Part shown: piece after piece, positions 6,043 through 14,016 of the stretch | Layout: each line of letters starts with the position of its first letter | How positions within the stretch are numbered: position 1 is the first letter of the stretch | From: JAEUKQ01 sp044227605 | GTDB taxonomy: Bacteria > Pseudomonadota > Alphaproteobacteria > JAEUKQ01 | Direction of reading: 5' to 3' | Assembly: GCA_044227605.1 (NCBI GenBank) | Contig: JBGAWJ010000008.1 | Coordinates: 1 to 28,671 of the forward strand | DNA: 28,671 nucleotides | Program-made: the position numbers and the translations under genes | Notes under the pieces: generated by a model | What the model saw: only the letters and a program-made list of their open reading frames with translations | Told to the model about the DNA's origin: nothing | Databases searched by the model: none

Positions 6043-7602
6043 TTATCTTTCTTTAAAGGCAACCTGAGGGTTTTGCACCCGCGGATCCTGGCTGACATAA
6101 ACCGCCGAGAACCCCGATGCTAAAGCTTGCAAGGAAGGGATGTTTTGCTCCAATCGGTCACCATAAATCCAAAGATTGGTTAAGACACGCTGCACATAAA
6201 GCCGGGTTTCCCGGAAAGGGATGCGTTCGATAAAAAGCAGGGGATCTTGTTCATAGGAAAACCGTCTTTTCCACTCTGATACCCTCACAGGGCCTGCATT
6301 ATAAGCGATCATCATTAAAATCAAATCTCCCCTAACATCCTCCTTGCTTAGCAGTTGAAAGATATAATCTTGGGCAATTGAGAGGTTAATTTCAGGGATT
6401 AACAATTCATGCTGATGGTGGTGTGATGGGCGTCTGTTGGTTATGTGATAGGCGGTACCAGGCATTAACTGCATCAAACCGCTCGCGCCTTTGCGGCTGA
6501 GGGCGTTTGGGTTGAAGCTTGATTCTTGCCGCATGACAGCATACAGCAAGGCTGGATCAATTTTAAAACCCCCTTGAGGCGACCAATTGGGAATGGGGTA
6601 AAGGCCAGTCATCAGGTTATTATTATTTAAAAGCAAATGTTGATTCCGGGCGCTGGTTTGGAAGCTGAGGTTGGTGAAATTAAGTTGTTGGGACAAAGCA
6701 AGTAAGGCCTCAATTGTTGGTACATCCGCTTGTTGGCGCAGCACATGCAGCTCATCTTCCGCCAAGGCTGCTTGGTTAACCTGTAAAAGGGCCAAGGCGC
6801 GCTGTCCGCTGGGGTAACGCTGGATAATGTCAATGTCTTTTGTGGTGAAATCGGGATGCGACCAATCAACCGTTGGCGATATCCCCAAAATCTTAACGGC
6901 CAATTGCCCATAAAAAGTACGGGGATAATGGGTAGCAATAGTCATCCATTCGGAATATTTTTTTGGGTTGCCGATTTTCAAATACCCTCTCGCTGCCCAG
7001 AACGCTCCCGCTGAGGCAACCCAGGGAACGTTCTGGAATTTTGTTCCCACTTTCTCAAAATTTTTAATGGCTAAGGGATAGTTGCCATTCCCCCATGCTT
7101 GTAAACCCTGTTTCCATTCAGGGATAACAGTGATCATATTCATATCGGGGTTGCCGTCTTTGACCAGCTTAAACTGTGGTTTAGGTATTGAACCGGTGCT
7201 GTTGGTTGCAGGGCTACGGCGAACGGCCAACTTATAAATGGCTTCTGCTTGGGGATGATTACTATATTGTTTTAGCCATCCCACAAGTTCCAGGTAACTC
7301 GATTTGTACGAAGTATGCAATAAACGCTGGGCTTTGATATGGCCGATTAAAAGCGGATCGGTTAATTTTTTAATCAGCGAATCTGCTTTTGCCCAATCCC
7401 CCCGTTGTTGTAAGGCAAATATTTTCTCATAGAGCTGAGCATTAGTGGGGCCCAAAATCCCAAGAGGGGGTAACCGCTCTAACCCTGAGATGGATGGGGG
7501 TGTCTGTGCTTTTAAGGAAGGGGAAACCACCGCTAAAAATAAAATCAACCCAACAGCAATTTTGAACCAATGGTTTTTTGTACGTGCCGGGTACGGGATC
7601 AT
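6043..7602 (-). CDS. slt: Soluble lytic murein transglycosylase (SLT, GH23)
   Basis: The 519-residue periplasmic enzyme cleaves the MurNAc-GlcNAc bond to 1,6-anhydro products. A signal peptide (MIPYPARTKNHWFKIAVG, hydrophobic LILFLAVVSPSL, then KAQ) precedes an alpha-helical superhelix-like region and a C-terminal SLT domain: ALLYAVMRQESSFNPNALS (catalytic Glu in QES), GASGLMQLMPGTA, MMIAYNAGPVRV and ETRLYVQRVL. The start at 7602 is chosen over an in-frame ATG at 7671: GGAGGA stands 7 nt before it, it begins the signal peptide, and the promoter overlaps the upstream ATG. The C-terminal tail after the SLT domain is short. Stands as a single gene upstream of the spermidine-synthase remnant. Confidence 0.92.
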   Translation of the reverse strand: MIPYPARTKNHWFKIAVGLILFLAVVSPSLKAQTPPSISGLERLPPLGILGPTNAQLYEKIFALQQRGDWAKADSLIKKLTDPLLIGHIKAQRLLHTSYKSSYLELVGWLKQYSNHPQAEAIYKLAVRRSPATNSTGSIPKPQFKLVKDGNPDMNMITVIPEWKQGLQAWGNGNYPLAIKNFEKVGTKFQNVPWVASAGAFWAARGYLKIGNPKKYSEWMTIATHYPRTFYGQLAVKILGISPTVDWSHPDFTTKDIDIIQRYPSGQRALALLQVNQAALAEDELHVLRQQADVPTIEALLALSQQLNFTNLSFQTSARNQHLLLNNNNLMTGLYPIPNWSPQGGFKIDPALLYAVMRQESSFNPNALSRKGASGLMQLMPGTAYHITNRRPSHHHQHELLIPEINLSIAQDYIFQLLSKEDVRGDLILMMIAYNAGPVRVSEWKRRFSYEQDPLLFIERIPFRETRLYVQRVLTNLWIYGDRLEQNIPSLQALASGFSAVYVSQDPRVQNPQVAFKER

Positions 7603-7642
7603 TCGAGTATCCTCCAAAGAAACATCTGGTTCAAACCACTGT

Positions 7643-7671
7643 TTTATACAGGTTTTTCTAGGGATTGGCAA
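7643..7671 (-). promoter_or_regulatory. Promoter of slt
   Basis: On the minus strand TTGCCA (7666-7671), exactly 17 nt, TATAAA (7643-7648): five of six in both boxes, 40 nt before the ATG at 7602. This rules out the longer 542-residue reading. Confidence 0.62.
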
Positions 7672-7987
7672 GCAGGTATAAAAATAACTTATAGATTTGA
7701 CCTAGGTGTCGGTACAGAAATCTTCTGCCCACAACCAAAAGATGGGGGATATTTTTTAACGGGGGAAAACTATCTGAGTTTACACGAATAACCAAAAATG
7801 CGCCCAAAAAATATCGGGTTTTTAGGGGAAAATGGGTGATGGATTGATGAATGATTCTCTAGTTTTTTCTAGTATCTAATTGAAACAAAGGCCACGATTG
7901 CAAACGCTTCATTTCGTGTAGGGGGATCGCTCGGTCACTTTTTCAAACTTGCTGCTAAGCTGTTGCAACTAATTCGTTTGAAATATA
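7672..7987. other. Gene-free spacer between slt and the uracil-DNA glycosylase
   Basis: 316 bases with no supportable ORF, tRNA or repeat. It contains G-runs and a CTAG-tttttt-CTAG element near 7858-7873. A weak CCC/GGG hairpin with T-run around 7803-7826 might end transcription but is not convincing. Confidence 0.5.
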
Positions 7988-8815
7988 TCAGGGAAGTATT
8001 TTTTCTTTAATCAGCCGGTCTTCAATGGTTAATAAATCGCGCCATATCATCCGCTTCTGGCCGGGCTGACGCAATAAAAAAGCCGGGTGGTAAATGGGCA
8101 TGGCCGGGATAGGGCTGCTTAAGAAGCTATTTTGATAAGGGAACCATTGCCCGCGGATTTTCATGATCCCATCCGGCTTTTGCAACAGGGCTTTAGCGGC
8201 AATCCCGCCCACCAAAATCAGCATGGAGGGGTTAATTAAAGCAATTTGCTTCTCAACAAAAGGCAAGCACGCGGCAATTTCCGAGGTAGTGGGTGCGCGG
8301 TTTCCCGGTGGGCGCCAGTAAATCACGTTGCTGATATATATATTTTCCCGGTCGAGCTTGATCCATTTAATCATGCTGTCGAGCAATTGACCGCTCATGC
8401 CGACAAAGGGTTTACCCAGGCGGTCTTCATCGGCCCCCGGGGCTTCGCCGATAAACATGATACGGGCATTGGGGTTGCCGTCGCAAAAAACCAGGTTGGT
8501 TGCGGTATTTTTAAGGGGGCAACCATCAAAATGCAGCAACAACTGCCGCAATTGCTCAAGGTCGGAAACTCTAGAGACCGATTGATAGGTATCTTGGGAA
8601 ACTTCTTGTCTTGCAATGTCAGCAGAAGCAATTTGTTGCCCAGCAGCATATTTAGTAGGCTGAAGTGAGGTTGGGGGGGTGGCGGAAACAGGTTTTTCTT
8701 GTTTTTTTTTCATGATTTTCCCTGGTGCATTTGATGTAAAATTTTCAACCCCTGCCAATTGCCATTGGGTGAGTAGCAATTGCCAAAGATGGGAAGGGGA
8801 TTTTGGGTCAGTCAT
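7988..8815 (-). CDS. Uracil-DNA glycosylase, family 4-like
   Basis: The 275-residue protein removes uracil from DNA as the first step of base-excision repair. After a low-complexity N-terminal region (about 1-85, Lys/Gln/Thr-rich, linker-like) come the motifs IMFIGEAPGADEDRLGKPFV, GMSGQLLD, YISNVIYWRPPGNRAPT and the HPAFLLR motif near the C-terminus, as in family 4/5 enzymes. Family 4 enzymes hold a [4Fe-4S] cluster with four Cys. Here the CxxCxL pair reads FDGCPL (first Cys is Phe) and KCRPPGNR reads YWRPPGNR (third is Trp); CPL and AACLPF remain. The cluster is therefore doubtful. It is divergent from ETF-QO. The start lacks a clear Shine-Dalgarno; the ATG at 8815 is the first of the frame, and M35 is an alternative. 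Confidence 0.88.
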   Translation of the reverse strand: MTDPKSPSHLWQLLLTQWQLAGVENFTSNAPGKIMKKKQEKPVSATPPTSLQPTKYAAGQQIASADIARQEVSQDTYQSVSRVSDLEQLRQLLLHFDGCPLKNTATNLVFCDGNPNARIMFIGEAPGADEDRLGKPFVGMSGQLLDSMIKWIKLDRENIYISNVIYWRPPGNRAPTTSEIAACLPFVEKQIALINPSMLILVGGIAAKALLQKPDGIMKIRGQWFPYQNSFLSSPIPAMPIYHPAFLLRQPGQKRMIWRDLLTIEDRLIKEKILP

Positions 8816-8938
8816 TATCTGAATCTTTCAGCCACCTGATTCGGTTCCTATAGGGTTGTTAATGAATAAAAATGAAGTATGGCAGAAAAAAACTTTTATC
8901 AAATAGATTTTTCTTGCTATGAGAAAAGATTAGGATGG

Positions 8939-8956
8939 AATATGTGGGAACATATT
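8939..8956. repeat. Palindrome upstream of ETF-QO
   Basis: AATATGT-GGGA-ACATATT: 7-bp arms with a 4-base centre, 57 nt before the ETF-QO start at 9014 and 123 nt before the UDG start. It resembles a dimeric repressor operator; no known factor is recognised. Confidence 0.35.
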
Positions 8957-9013
8957 AAGGGAAAGTACGGCGATTAAATATTCTATTAATAGATGATCGG
9001 ACGGGGAACAGCG

Positions 9014-10660
9014 ATGAAACAAGAGGAGTTAGCATATGATATCGTGATTGTAGGGGCGGGTCCTGCCGGATTGTCAGCAGCCATCCGTTTAAAACAATTA
9101 GCGCAACAGGCTAGCAAAGAAATTTCGGTGTGTGTGGTTGAGAAAGCGTCCGAGGTGGGTGGCCATATTCTTTCAGGTGCCGTGCTGCAGCCTAATGCCC
9201 TCAACGAATTATTACCAGATTGGGTGGCCTCACCTCCCCCTTTAACAACGGCGGTTACGCAAGATGCCTTTTATTTCTTAACTCGTAAGAAATCCATCCG
9301 CTTGCCGACCCCAAGGCCTATGAAGAACCATGGGAATTACATTATCAGCCTGTCCCAATTTTGCCGCTGGTTGGGGCAAAAAGCCGAAAGCTTGGGGGTT
9401 GAAATCTATCCTGGTTTTGCTGCCGCCGAAGCCATCATTGGGGAAGATGGACAGGTCGGCGGCATTATTACCAATGCCCAGGGCGTGGATAAAAGCGGCA
9501 ACCCTACGAACCAATATCAATCAGGGGTGATAATTCGCGCGACCTATACCCTTTTTGCAGAGGGTTGCCGCGGTTCTTTAAGTGAACAATTGATAAAGAA
9601 ATTTCAATTGCGTACGCCTGCTAACCCCCAAACCTATGGTATCGGCCTAAAGGAATTATGGGAGATTCCTGAAAATTTGCACCAAGCTGGCAAGGTTGTC
9701 CATACCATCGGTTGGCCGCTTGACCAAGGAACTTATGGGGGATCTTTTGTTTATCATTTGGATAAAAAATTACTGGCGGTGGGTTTTGTCATTGGTTTGG
9801 ATTACCGTAATCCTTACTTAAATCCCTATCAAGAGTTGCAGCGCTTTAAAAACCATCCCTTCCTGCGCCCCTTGCTTGAAAATGGCAAACGCCTCTCTTA
9901 TGGTGCCCGAGCGTTGAATGAGGGCGGCTTTCAATCCATCCCCAAGCTTATTTTCCCTGGAGGCGCCATTATTGGTTGTGCGGCGGGTTTCCTGAATGTG
10001 CCAAAAATTAAAGGCACCCACACCGCGATGAAATCTGGCATGATTGCTGCTGAAGCTGCTTTTGGGTCGGTTACCAACACAGTTCCCGCTCAAAACCAAA
10101 CGGCCAAAAAATTGTTGGTACAATATCCTAAAGAGCTTAAAAAATCATGGGTTTGGAAGGAATTAAAACGCGTCCGTAATATCCGGCCATCTTTCCGCTT
10201 AGGCTTATGGGGTGGACTTTTATATTCTGCCCTTGACACTTACATCTGGCGCGGGCGTTCGCTTTGGACTTTTAGCCATCATGCCGACCATGAAAGCCTA
10301 CTGTTAGCATCGCAAGCCCCTAAAATAAACTATCCCAAACCCGACGGTCGGATCAGTTTTGATTTGATGTCCTCAGTCTTTTTATCCAATAGCTTGCATG
10401 AGGAAAATCAACCCTGCCATCTGAGGCTGAAAGACCCTTCGATCCCCATCCAATATAATTTGCCCTTATATGATGCGCCGGAACAGCGTTATTGCCCAGC
10501 TGGCGTTTATGAAATAATCGAGGAGCAGGGGCAGCCGAAATTGCAAATAAATGCCCAAAATTGCATCCATTGCAAAACCTGTGATATCAAAGACCCTAAG
10601 CAAAATATTGTGTGGACCACCCCGCAGGGCGGAGGCGGGCCAGGATATTCAGAGATGTAA
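9014..10660 (+). CDS. Electron transfer flavoprotein-ubiquinone oxidoreductase
   Basis: The 548-residue inner-membrane-associated enzyme passes electrons from ETF (fatty-acid and amino-acid dehydrogenases) to ubiquinone. N-terminal FAD dinucleotide-binding motif DIVIVGAGPAGLSAAIRLKQ, then VVEKASEVGGHILSGAVLQP; middle GGAIIGCAAGFLNVPKIKGT; C-terminal [4Fe-4S] ligands in RYCPAGVYE and NCIHCKTCDIKDP, ending with GGGGPGYSEM as in the family. ATG 9014 begins MKQEELAYDIVIVGAGPAGL, like homologues; an upstream ATG at 8993 has no ribosome site, and GGGGA lies about 8 nt before 9014. Length is normal. It implies beta-oxidation or amino-acid catabolism coupled to the respiratory chain. Confidence 0.95.
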   Translation: MKQEELAYDIVIVGAGPAGLSAAIRLKQLAQQASKEISVCVVEKASEVGGHILSGAVLQPNALNELLPDWVASPPPLTTAVTQDAFYFLTRKKSIRLPTPRPMKNHGNYIISLSQFCRWLGQKAESLGVEIYPGFAAAEAIIGEDGQVGGIITNAQGVDKSGNPTNQYQSGVIIRATYTLFAEGCRGSLSEQLIKKFQLRTPANPQTYGIGLKELWEIPENLHQAGKVVHTIGWPLDQGTYGGSFVYHLDKKLLAVGFVIGLDYRNPYLNPYQELQRFKNHPFLRPLLENGKRLSYGARALNEGGFQSIPKLIFPGGAIIGCAAGFLNVPKIKGTHTAMKSGMIAAEAAFGSVTNTVPAQNQTAKKLLVQYPKELKKSWVWKELKRVRNIRPSFRLGLWGGLLYSALDTYIWRGRSLWTFSHHADHESLLLASQAPKINYPKPDGRISFDLMSSVFLSNSLHEENQPCHLRLKDPSIPIQYNLPLYDAPEQRYCPAGVYEIIEEQGQPKLQINAQNCIHCKTCDIKDPKQNIVWTTPQGGGGPGYSEM

Positions 10661-10763
10661 TCGGTTTGATGGAAATAATACAAAAACTATAGCATATTTT
10701 CTTTAAGTGACTGCCGAAACCAACGGAAATTTATTTTCAAGGATAGAAATTCTGATATAAGAG

Positions 10764-10803
10764 TTGACAGGCTTTTAATAATGATTGACAGGCTTTTAAT
10801 AAT
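10764..10803. repeat. Two tandem 19-bp direct repeats in the rpmJ promoter
   Basis: TTGACAGGCTTTTAATAAT occurs at 10764-10782 and again at 10785-10803, a 21-bp period of about two helical turns. Both copies begin with a consensus -35 hexamer; only the second has a usable -10 downstream. Confidence 0.7.
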
Positions 10804-10813
10804 ATTTTACAAA
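10785..10813 (+). promoter_or_regulatory. Promoter of rpmJ
   Basis: Perfect TTGACA (10785-10790), 17-nt spacer, TACAAA (10808-10813; 4 of 6). It lies in the second direct repeat. GGCTTT (10791) and AAAGCC (10811) also form an inverted pair across the spacer. The ATG follows 48 nt later. Confidence 0.55.
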
Positions 10814-10860
10814 GCCTGATCTGTTTTATAAAGTGTATCGGGTATAGAAGGTAGGTTATG

Positions 10861-10986
10861 ATGAGAGTTGCAAATTCCTTAAAGGCCGCAAAGGCGCGCC
10901 ACAAAGATTGTCTGATTGTACGCCGTCGTGGGCGCACCTATGTTATCAACAAGACCAACCCCCGCTATAAGGTTCGTCAAGGCTAG
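10861..10986 (+). CDS. rpmJ: 50S ribosomal protein L36
   Basis: The 41-residue basic protein begins MRVANSLKAAKARHKDC, continues IVRRRGRTYVINKTNPRY and ends KVRQG, the L36 consensus. It binds 23S rRNA in the large subunit. Only one Cys is present, so it is the zinc-free form; the CxxC...CxxxxH zinc ribbon is absent. The length equals the usual alphaproteobacterial 41 aa when the second ATG is used; the one at 10858 would add one Met. AAGG and TAGG lie 9 and 5 nt upstream. It is monocistronic, with its own promoter and terminator. A longer frame on the other strand here is a shadow. Confidence 0.96.
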   Translation: MRVANSLKAAKARHKDCLIVRRRGRTYVINKTNPRYKVRQG

Positions 10987-11038
10987 GTTCGCCAAGGCTA
11001 TAGAACCTGGATGATAGGGCTTAAAAATCTCAAGTTTC

Positions 11039-11070
11039 AAAAAAGGAAGAAATTAATTTCTTCCTTTTTT
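11039..11070 (+). terminator. Rho-independent terminator after rpmJ
   Basis: A perfect 16-bp inverted repeat: six A, GGAAGAAATT, AATTTCTTCC, six T. The stem pairs AAAAAAGGAAGAAA with its complement and ends in a T-run. It stands 53 nt after the rpmJ stop and, being symmetrical, could act in both directions. Confidence 0.78.
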
Positions 11071-11174
11071 CATTTTAGCGTGCCTTAAAATTCCATCAAC
11101 ACGACGATAAACCTGCTGCAATCCATTTTGGGTTTTAGGGGTTGACCATCTACTCTTTCCTTTTCAGGGAATAT

Positions 11175-11203
11175 TTGATATCTTCCTGTATCTGACATCA
11201 AAT
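11175..11203 (+). promoter_or_regulatory. Candidate promoter of the TPR gene
   Basis: TTGATA (11175-11180; 5 of 6), 17 nt, TCAAAT (11198-11203; 4 of 6), 32 nt before the ATG at 11235. Confidence 0.38.
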
Positions 11204-11234
11204 TATCGGTTGGTTAGAGGCTGGGAGAAGAAAC

Positions 11235-11786
11235 ATGTTGAAAAAACTATATACTGGATTATTGATCAGCTTCCTAAGCATAGGGGCTGCCCAAGCGGAT
11301 CAGTATGACCGGCGCTTACCTGAACTGTTTGATAAATTAAGAACTGCCCAAAACCCAACCGATGCTAAAGTTGCTGAAAAACTCATTTGGGAAATTTGGT
11401 ATCATACCCCGAATGCAACGGCTGGGAATTTATTATCAAACGGTATGCATGCTATGGTTACCCATGATTATGCGGGTGCGTTGGGCAATTTTAATCAGTT
11501 GATTGCCTTAATCCCTGATTTTGCCGAAGCCTGGCATAAGCGGGCAACCGTTTTGATGATGATGCAAGAATATGATCAAGCGAAAACCGACTTGGAGAAG
11601 GTATTGGAATTAGAGCCCCACCATTTTTCTGCCTTAACACGGTTGGCTTACGTGCATTTATTTAAAGGGCAGGAAAAACAAGCCTTGTCCCTTTTCCGCC
11701 GAGTCTTAGAAATTAATCCTTATTTAACATCCGTGCGCCAAACAATTGACGATTTGCAATTAAAATTGGAAGACCGTCCTTTATAA
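11235..11786 (+). CDS. Secreted TPR-repeat protein
   Basis: The 183-residue protein starts with a short signal peptide (MLKKLYTGLLISFLSIGAAQ, cleavage likely after AQA), so it should be periplasmic. Three TPR-like helix pairs follow: GMHAMVTHDYAGALGNFNQL, then FAEAWHKRATVLMMMQEYDQ and HFSALTRLAYVHLFKGQEKQ with ALSLFRRVLEINP. TPR repeats bind partner proteins; no enzyme motif is present. Homologues of this size are frequent in alphaproteobacteria, with unknown role. GGGAG lies 7 nt before the ATG. The gene converges with the dipeptidase 46 bp away, without a visible terminator between them. Confidence 0.85.
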   Translation: MLKKLYTGLLISFLSIGAAQADQYDRRLPELFDKLRTAQNPTDAKVAEKLIWEIWYHTPNATAGNLLSNGMHAMVTHDYAGALGNFNQLIALIPDFAEAWHKRATVLMMMQEYDQAKTDLEKVLELEPHHFSALTRLAYVHLFKGQEKQALSLFRRVLEINPYLTSVRQTIDDLQLKLEDRPL

Positions 11787-11832
11787 AAATTCCTTGATAC
11801 AAGCCACGTGTTATAAGTTTATATTGCATTTT

Positions 11833-12825
11833 TTAAGCGGTCCAAGTTTGGCCAGCGACACGCCAGAAATTTTCTCCTAGAATCCCCAGAATATCTTTTT
11901 CCTGATACCCTTTTTTCAGCAAAGCTTCAGCAATTTGACTGAAAGATTCAGGGGGGGCATAGGTCATACCGGAGCCATATCCGGCTTCCGGCGGCCACCA
12001 CAACGCTGCTTCAAAATTGGGCGGGTTATCATCAATACCTTTGATAAAATTGAAATCCAAGCCCAACCCCACATGTTTGGCACCCACCCGTTGTACCAAA
12101 TAATCAATATGGGGGATCATGGTTGCAGCACTGGCCGGTTGGCTGCTTAAGAAAATGCCAATCCCATTAACCCCGATGACGCCGCCGGTTGCCACACAGC
12201 GATCGATTTGATCATTGCGGATATTGCGGGGATGATCCTTTAAAACCGCACAATTGGCATGGGAGAAGATAACGGGTTTTGTTGATATTTCCATGATTTC
12301 CATACTGCTACGATAACCCGTATGCGAGCAATCCATAAGCAACCCCAAGCGGTTTACTTCATTTACCAAACGCCGTCCGTAATTACTTAGGCCGATGTCG
12401 CGGCCATGACAGCCGCCAGCAGCCTCATTGTCACGGTTATAGGCAAAATGGATTTGCCGCACCCCTAAATCATGGAACAGGCCCAGCATATCCAAATCTT
12501 GGTTCAGCATAACCGAACCTTCAAGATCAAAGGTAATCCCTAATTTGCCTAGCGATTTGGCACGCCTGACATCATCGATGGCGTTAACCAGCATAAATTC
12601 ATCCGAATGCTGCCTGATCCAACTGCGGAAATAAGCCAACACCCGGATACAATCGGTCCAAGGGTTGAAATCCATGCCCACATTGATGGAAACATAGTTA
12701 ATTCCGGCTTTTTTGTGGCGCAATAGGGGTGATAAATCAACCCCAGTTTTTAAAGGCAGGCAGCTATGGGCATCCCAAACCAAAGCTTTTTGGTAAAGAA
12801 GGGGGGTTTTAACAACTTGGTTCAT
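11833..12825 (-). CDS. Membrane dipeptidase family (peptidase M19) protein
   Basis: The 330-residue protein has the renal-dipeptidase TIM-barrel signatures: WDAHSCLPL (H20), ITFDLEGSVML (bridging Glu), MDCSHTGYRSSMEIM, VIFSHANCAVLKDHPRN and VGLGLDFNF. The family hydrolyses dipeptides with two zinc ions. The canonical H-x-D (H20/D22) reads H-S-C, so the aspartate ligand is Cys at residue 22; all other ligands appear present. I recall this WDAHSCLPL form as a subfamily feature, not a single-strain error, so substrate range may differ. No signal peptide or membrane helix is visible. Its ATG overlaps the prfB stop (ATGA), which implies translational coupling as the last gene of the amiC-mrcA-prfB run. 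Confidence 0.87.
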   Translation of the reverse strand: MNQVVKTPLLYQKALVWDAHSCLPLKTGVDLSPLLRHKKAGINYVSINVGMDFNPWTDCIRVLAYFRSWIRQHSDEFMLVNAIDDVRRAKSLGKLGITFDLEGSVMLNQDLDMLGLFHDLGVRQIHFAYNRDNEAAGGCHGRDIGLSNYGRRLVNEVNRLGLLMDCSHTGYRSSMEIMEISTKPVIFSHANCAVLKDHPRNIRNDQIDRCVATGGVIGVNGIGIFLSSQPASAATMIPHIDYLVQRVGAKHVGLGLDFNFIKGIDDNPPNFEAALWWPPEAGYGSGMTYAPPESFSQIAEALLKKGYQEKDILGILGENFWRVAGQTWTA

Positions 12826-13932
12826 GGGCGCGGTTCTCCTAAACGTTGGGCGAGGGAGGCATATAAAAACCGATCAATATCGCCGTTTAATACGGCCAAG
12901 CTATCCGTTGTTTCTTCTTCAGTACGTAAATCTTTAATCATTTGATAGGGATGTAAAACGTACGAGCGGATTTGGTATCCCCAGCCGATTTCCGTTTTCT
13001 TAGCTTGTTCAGCGGCAGCCTTATCTTCCCGAATTTGCAACTCCCGCTCATACAAGCGCGAGCGCAACATATCCATCGCGGTGGCCCGGTTGCGGTGCTG
13101 AGAACGGTCTGATTGGCATTGGACGACTATGTTGGTGGGAATATGGGTAATCCGGATCGCGCTGTCAGTTTTATTAACATGTTGACCACCAGCCCCTGAA
13201 GAGCGATAGGTATCAACCCGCAAATCCTTTTCCTGGATATCGATATTGATGGTGTCGTCGATCACGGGATAGACCCAAACCGAACAAAAACTAGTGTGTC
13301 GGCGGGATTGGCTATCAAAAGGCGAGATTCGCACCAGGCGGTGGACGCCGCTTTCAGATTTCAGCCAGCCGTAAGCTCGAAACCCCATAATTTTTACCGT
13401 GGCTGATTTCAAGCCCACTTCTTCGCCTTGGCTTTCCTCTAAAATTTCGGTTTTATAACCATGCTGTTCTGCCCATCTTAAATACATACGCAATACCAAT
13501 TCTGCCCAATCCTGAGCCTCGGTACCGCCCGCACCTGCATGAACCTCAAGATAACTGTCATTGCCGTCTGCCTCGCCCGATAACAAGCTTTCCAGCTTAC
13601 GTTTACGGGCAGCCTCCTGCAAATCAGCTAAAGATTTTTCAGCTTCCCGCAAAATATCCGTTTCGTTTTCTTGTTCAGCCAATTCAATCAAGCCAATATT
13701 ATCAGCGAGTTGGTTCTTTAACTGCTGATAATTGTCGAGGGCTTGCTGTAATTTGTTACGTTCTTTTAAAATCTTTTGGGCTTGCCCCGGCTGCTCCCAC
13801 AAAGTGGGATTTTCGGCCATTGCGTTTAGTTCATCCAAGCGTAGGGTTGATTTTTCAAGGTCAAAGATACCTCCCAAGCAGATCAATCGCCCGGTTGATA
13901 TCGTCGACAACGGTCATTAATTCGGCACGCAT
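12822..13932 (-). CDS. prfB: Peptide chain release factor 2, with programmed +1 frameshift
   Basis: RF2 recognises UGA and UAA stop codons and triggers peptide release. The SPF anticodon-like tripeptide is seen in RISPFDSQS, and the catalytic GGQ in SSGAGGQHVNKTDS. The start is ATG 13932 (MRAELMTVVDDINRAIDLLG), followed after 23 codons by an in-frame TGA at 13861-13863. The ribosome must slip +1 at CTT, reading GAC next and continuing DLEKSTLRLDELNAMAENP. The combined product is 369 residues, the normal length. A reading that starts at 13910 in the downstream frame yields a spurious MSTISTGRL N-terminus. RF2 level autoregulates the slip. It lies downstream of mrcA and overlaps the dipeptidase. 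Confidence 0.95.
13860..13875 (-). promoter_or_regulatory. prfB +1 frameshift site
   Basis: On the minus strand GGGAGGTATCTTTGAC: an internal Shine-Dalgarno GGGAGG, three bases, then CTT TGA C. This has the same layout as the E. coli site (SD-like AGGGGG, UAU, CUUUGAC). Confidence 0.93.
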
Positions 13933-14016
13933 TCTAATTGGCCTTTATCATTTATAAATATAATTCTTAATGTATTGATTTACCGGCATCTAAATATCAT
14001 TAGGGTACATAATATG

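Noticed and set aside
7603..7671. A longer slt beginning at 7671
   Set aside because: The promoter overlaps it, and the signal peptide and GGAGGA belong to the start at 7602.
7840..7987. A possible tRNA or small RNA before the uracil-DNA glycosylase
   Set aside because: No cloverleaf arms, T-loop GTTC motif or CCA-like end could be found.
10764..10803. A CRISPR-like or IS-end repeat
   Set aside because: There are only two copies, separated by 2 bp, with no spacers; it is better explained as promoter-associated direct repeats.
10737..10937. A 66-codon minus-strand frame across the rpmJ promoter and 5' end
   Set aside because: It is antisense to the clear L36 gene, and its repetitive part stems from the tandem DNA repeat.
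13864..13910. An independent start of prfB at 13910 (MSTISTGRL...)
   Set aside because: This segment is read in the shifted frame only by chance; the true N-terminus and the slip site fit the RF2 family.
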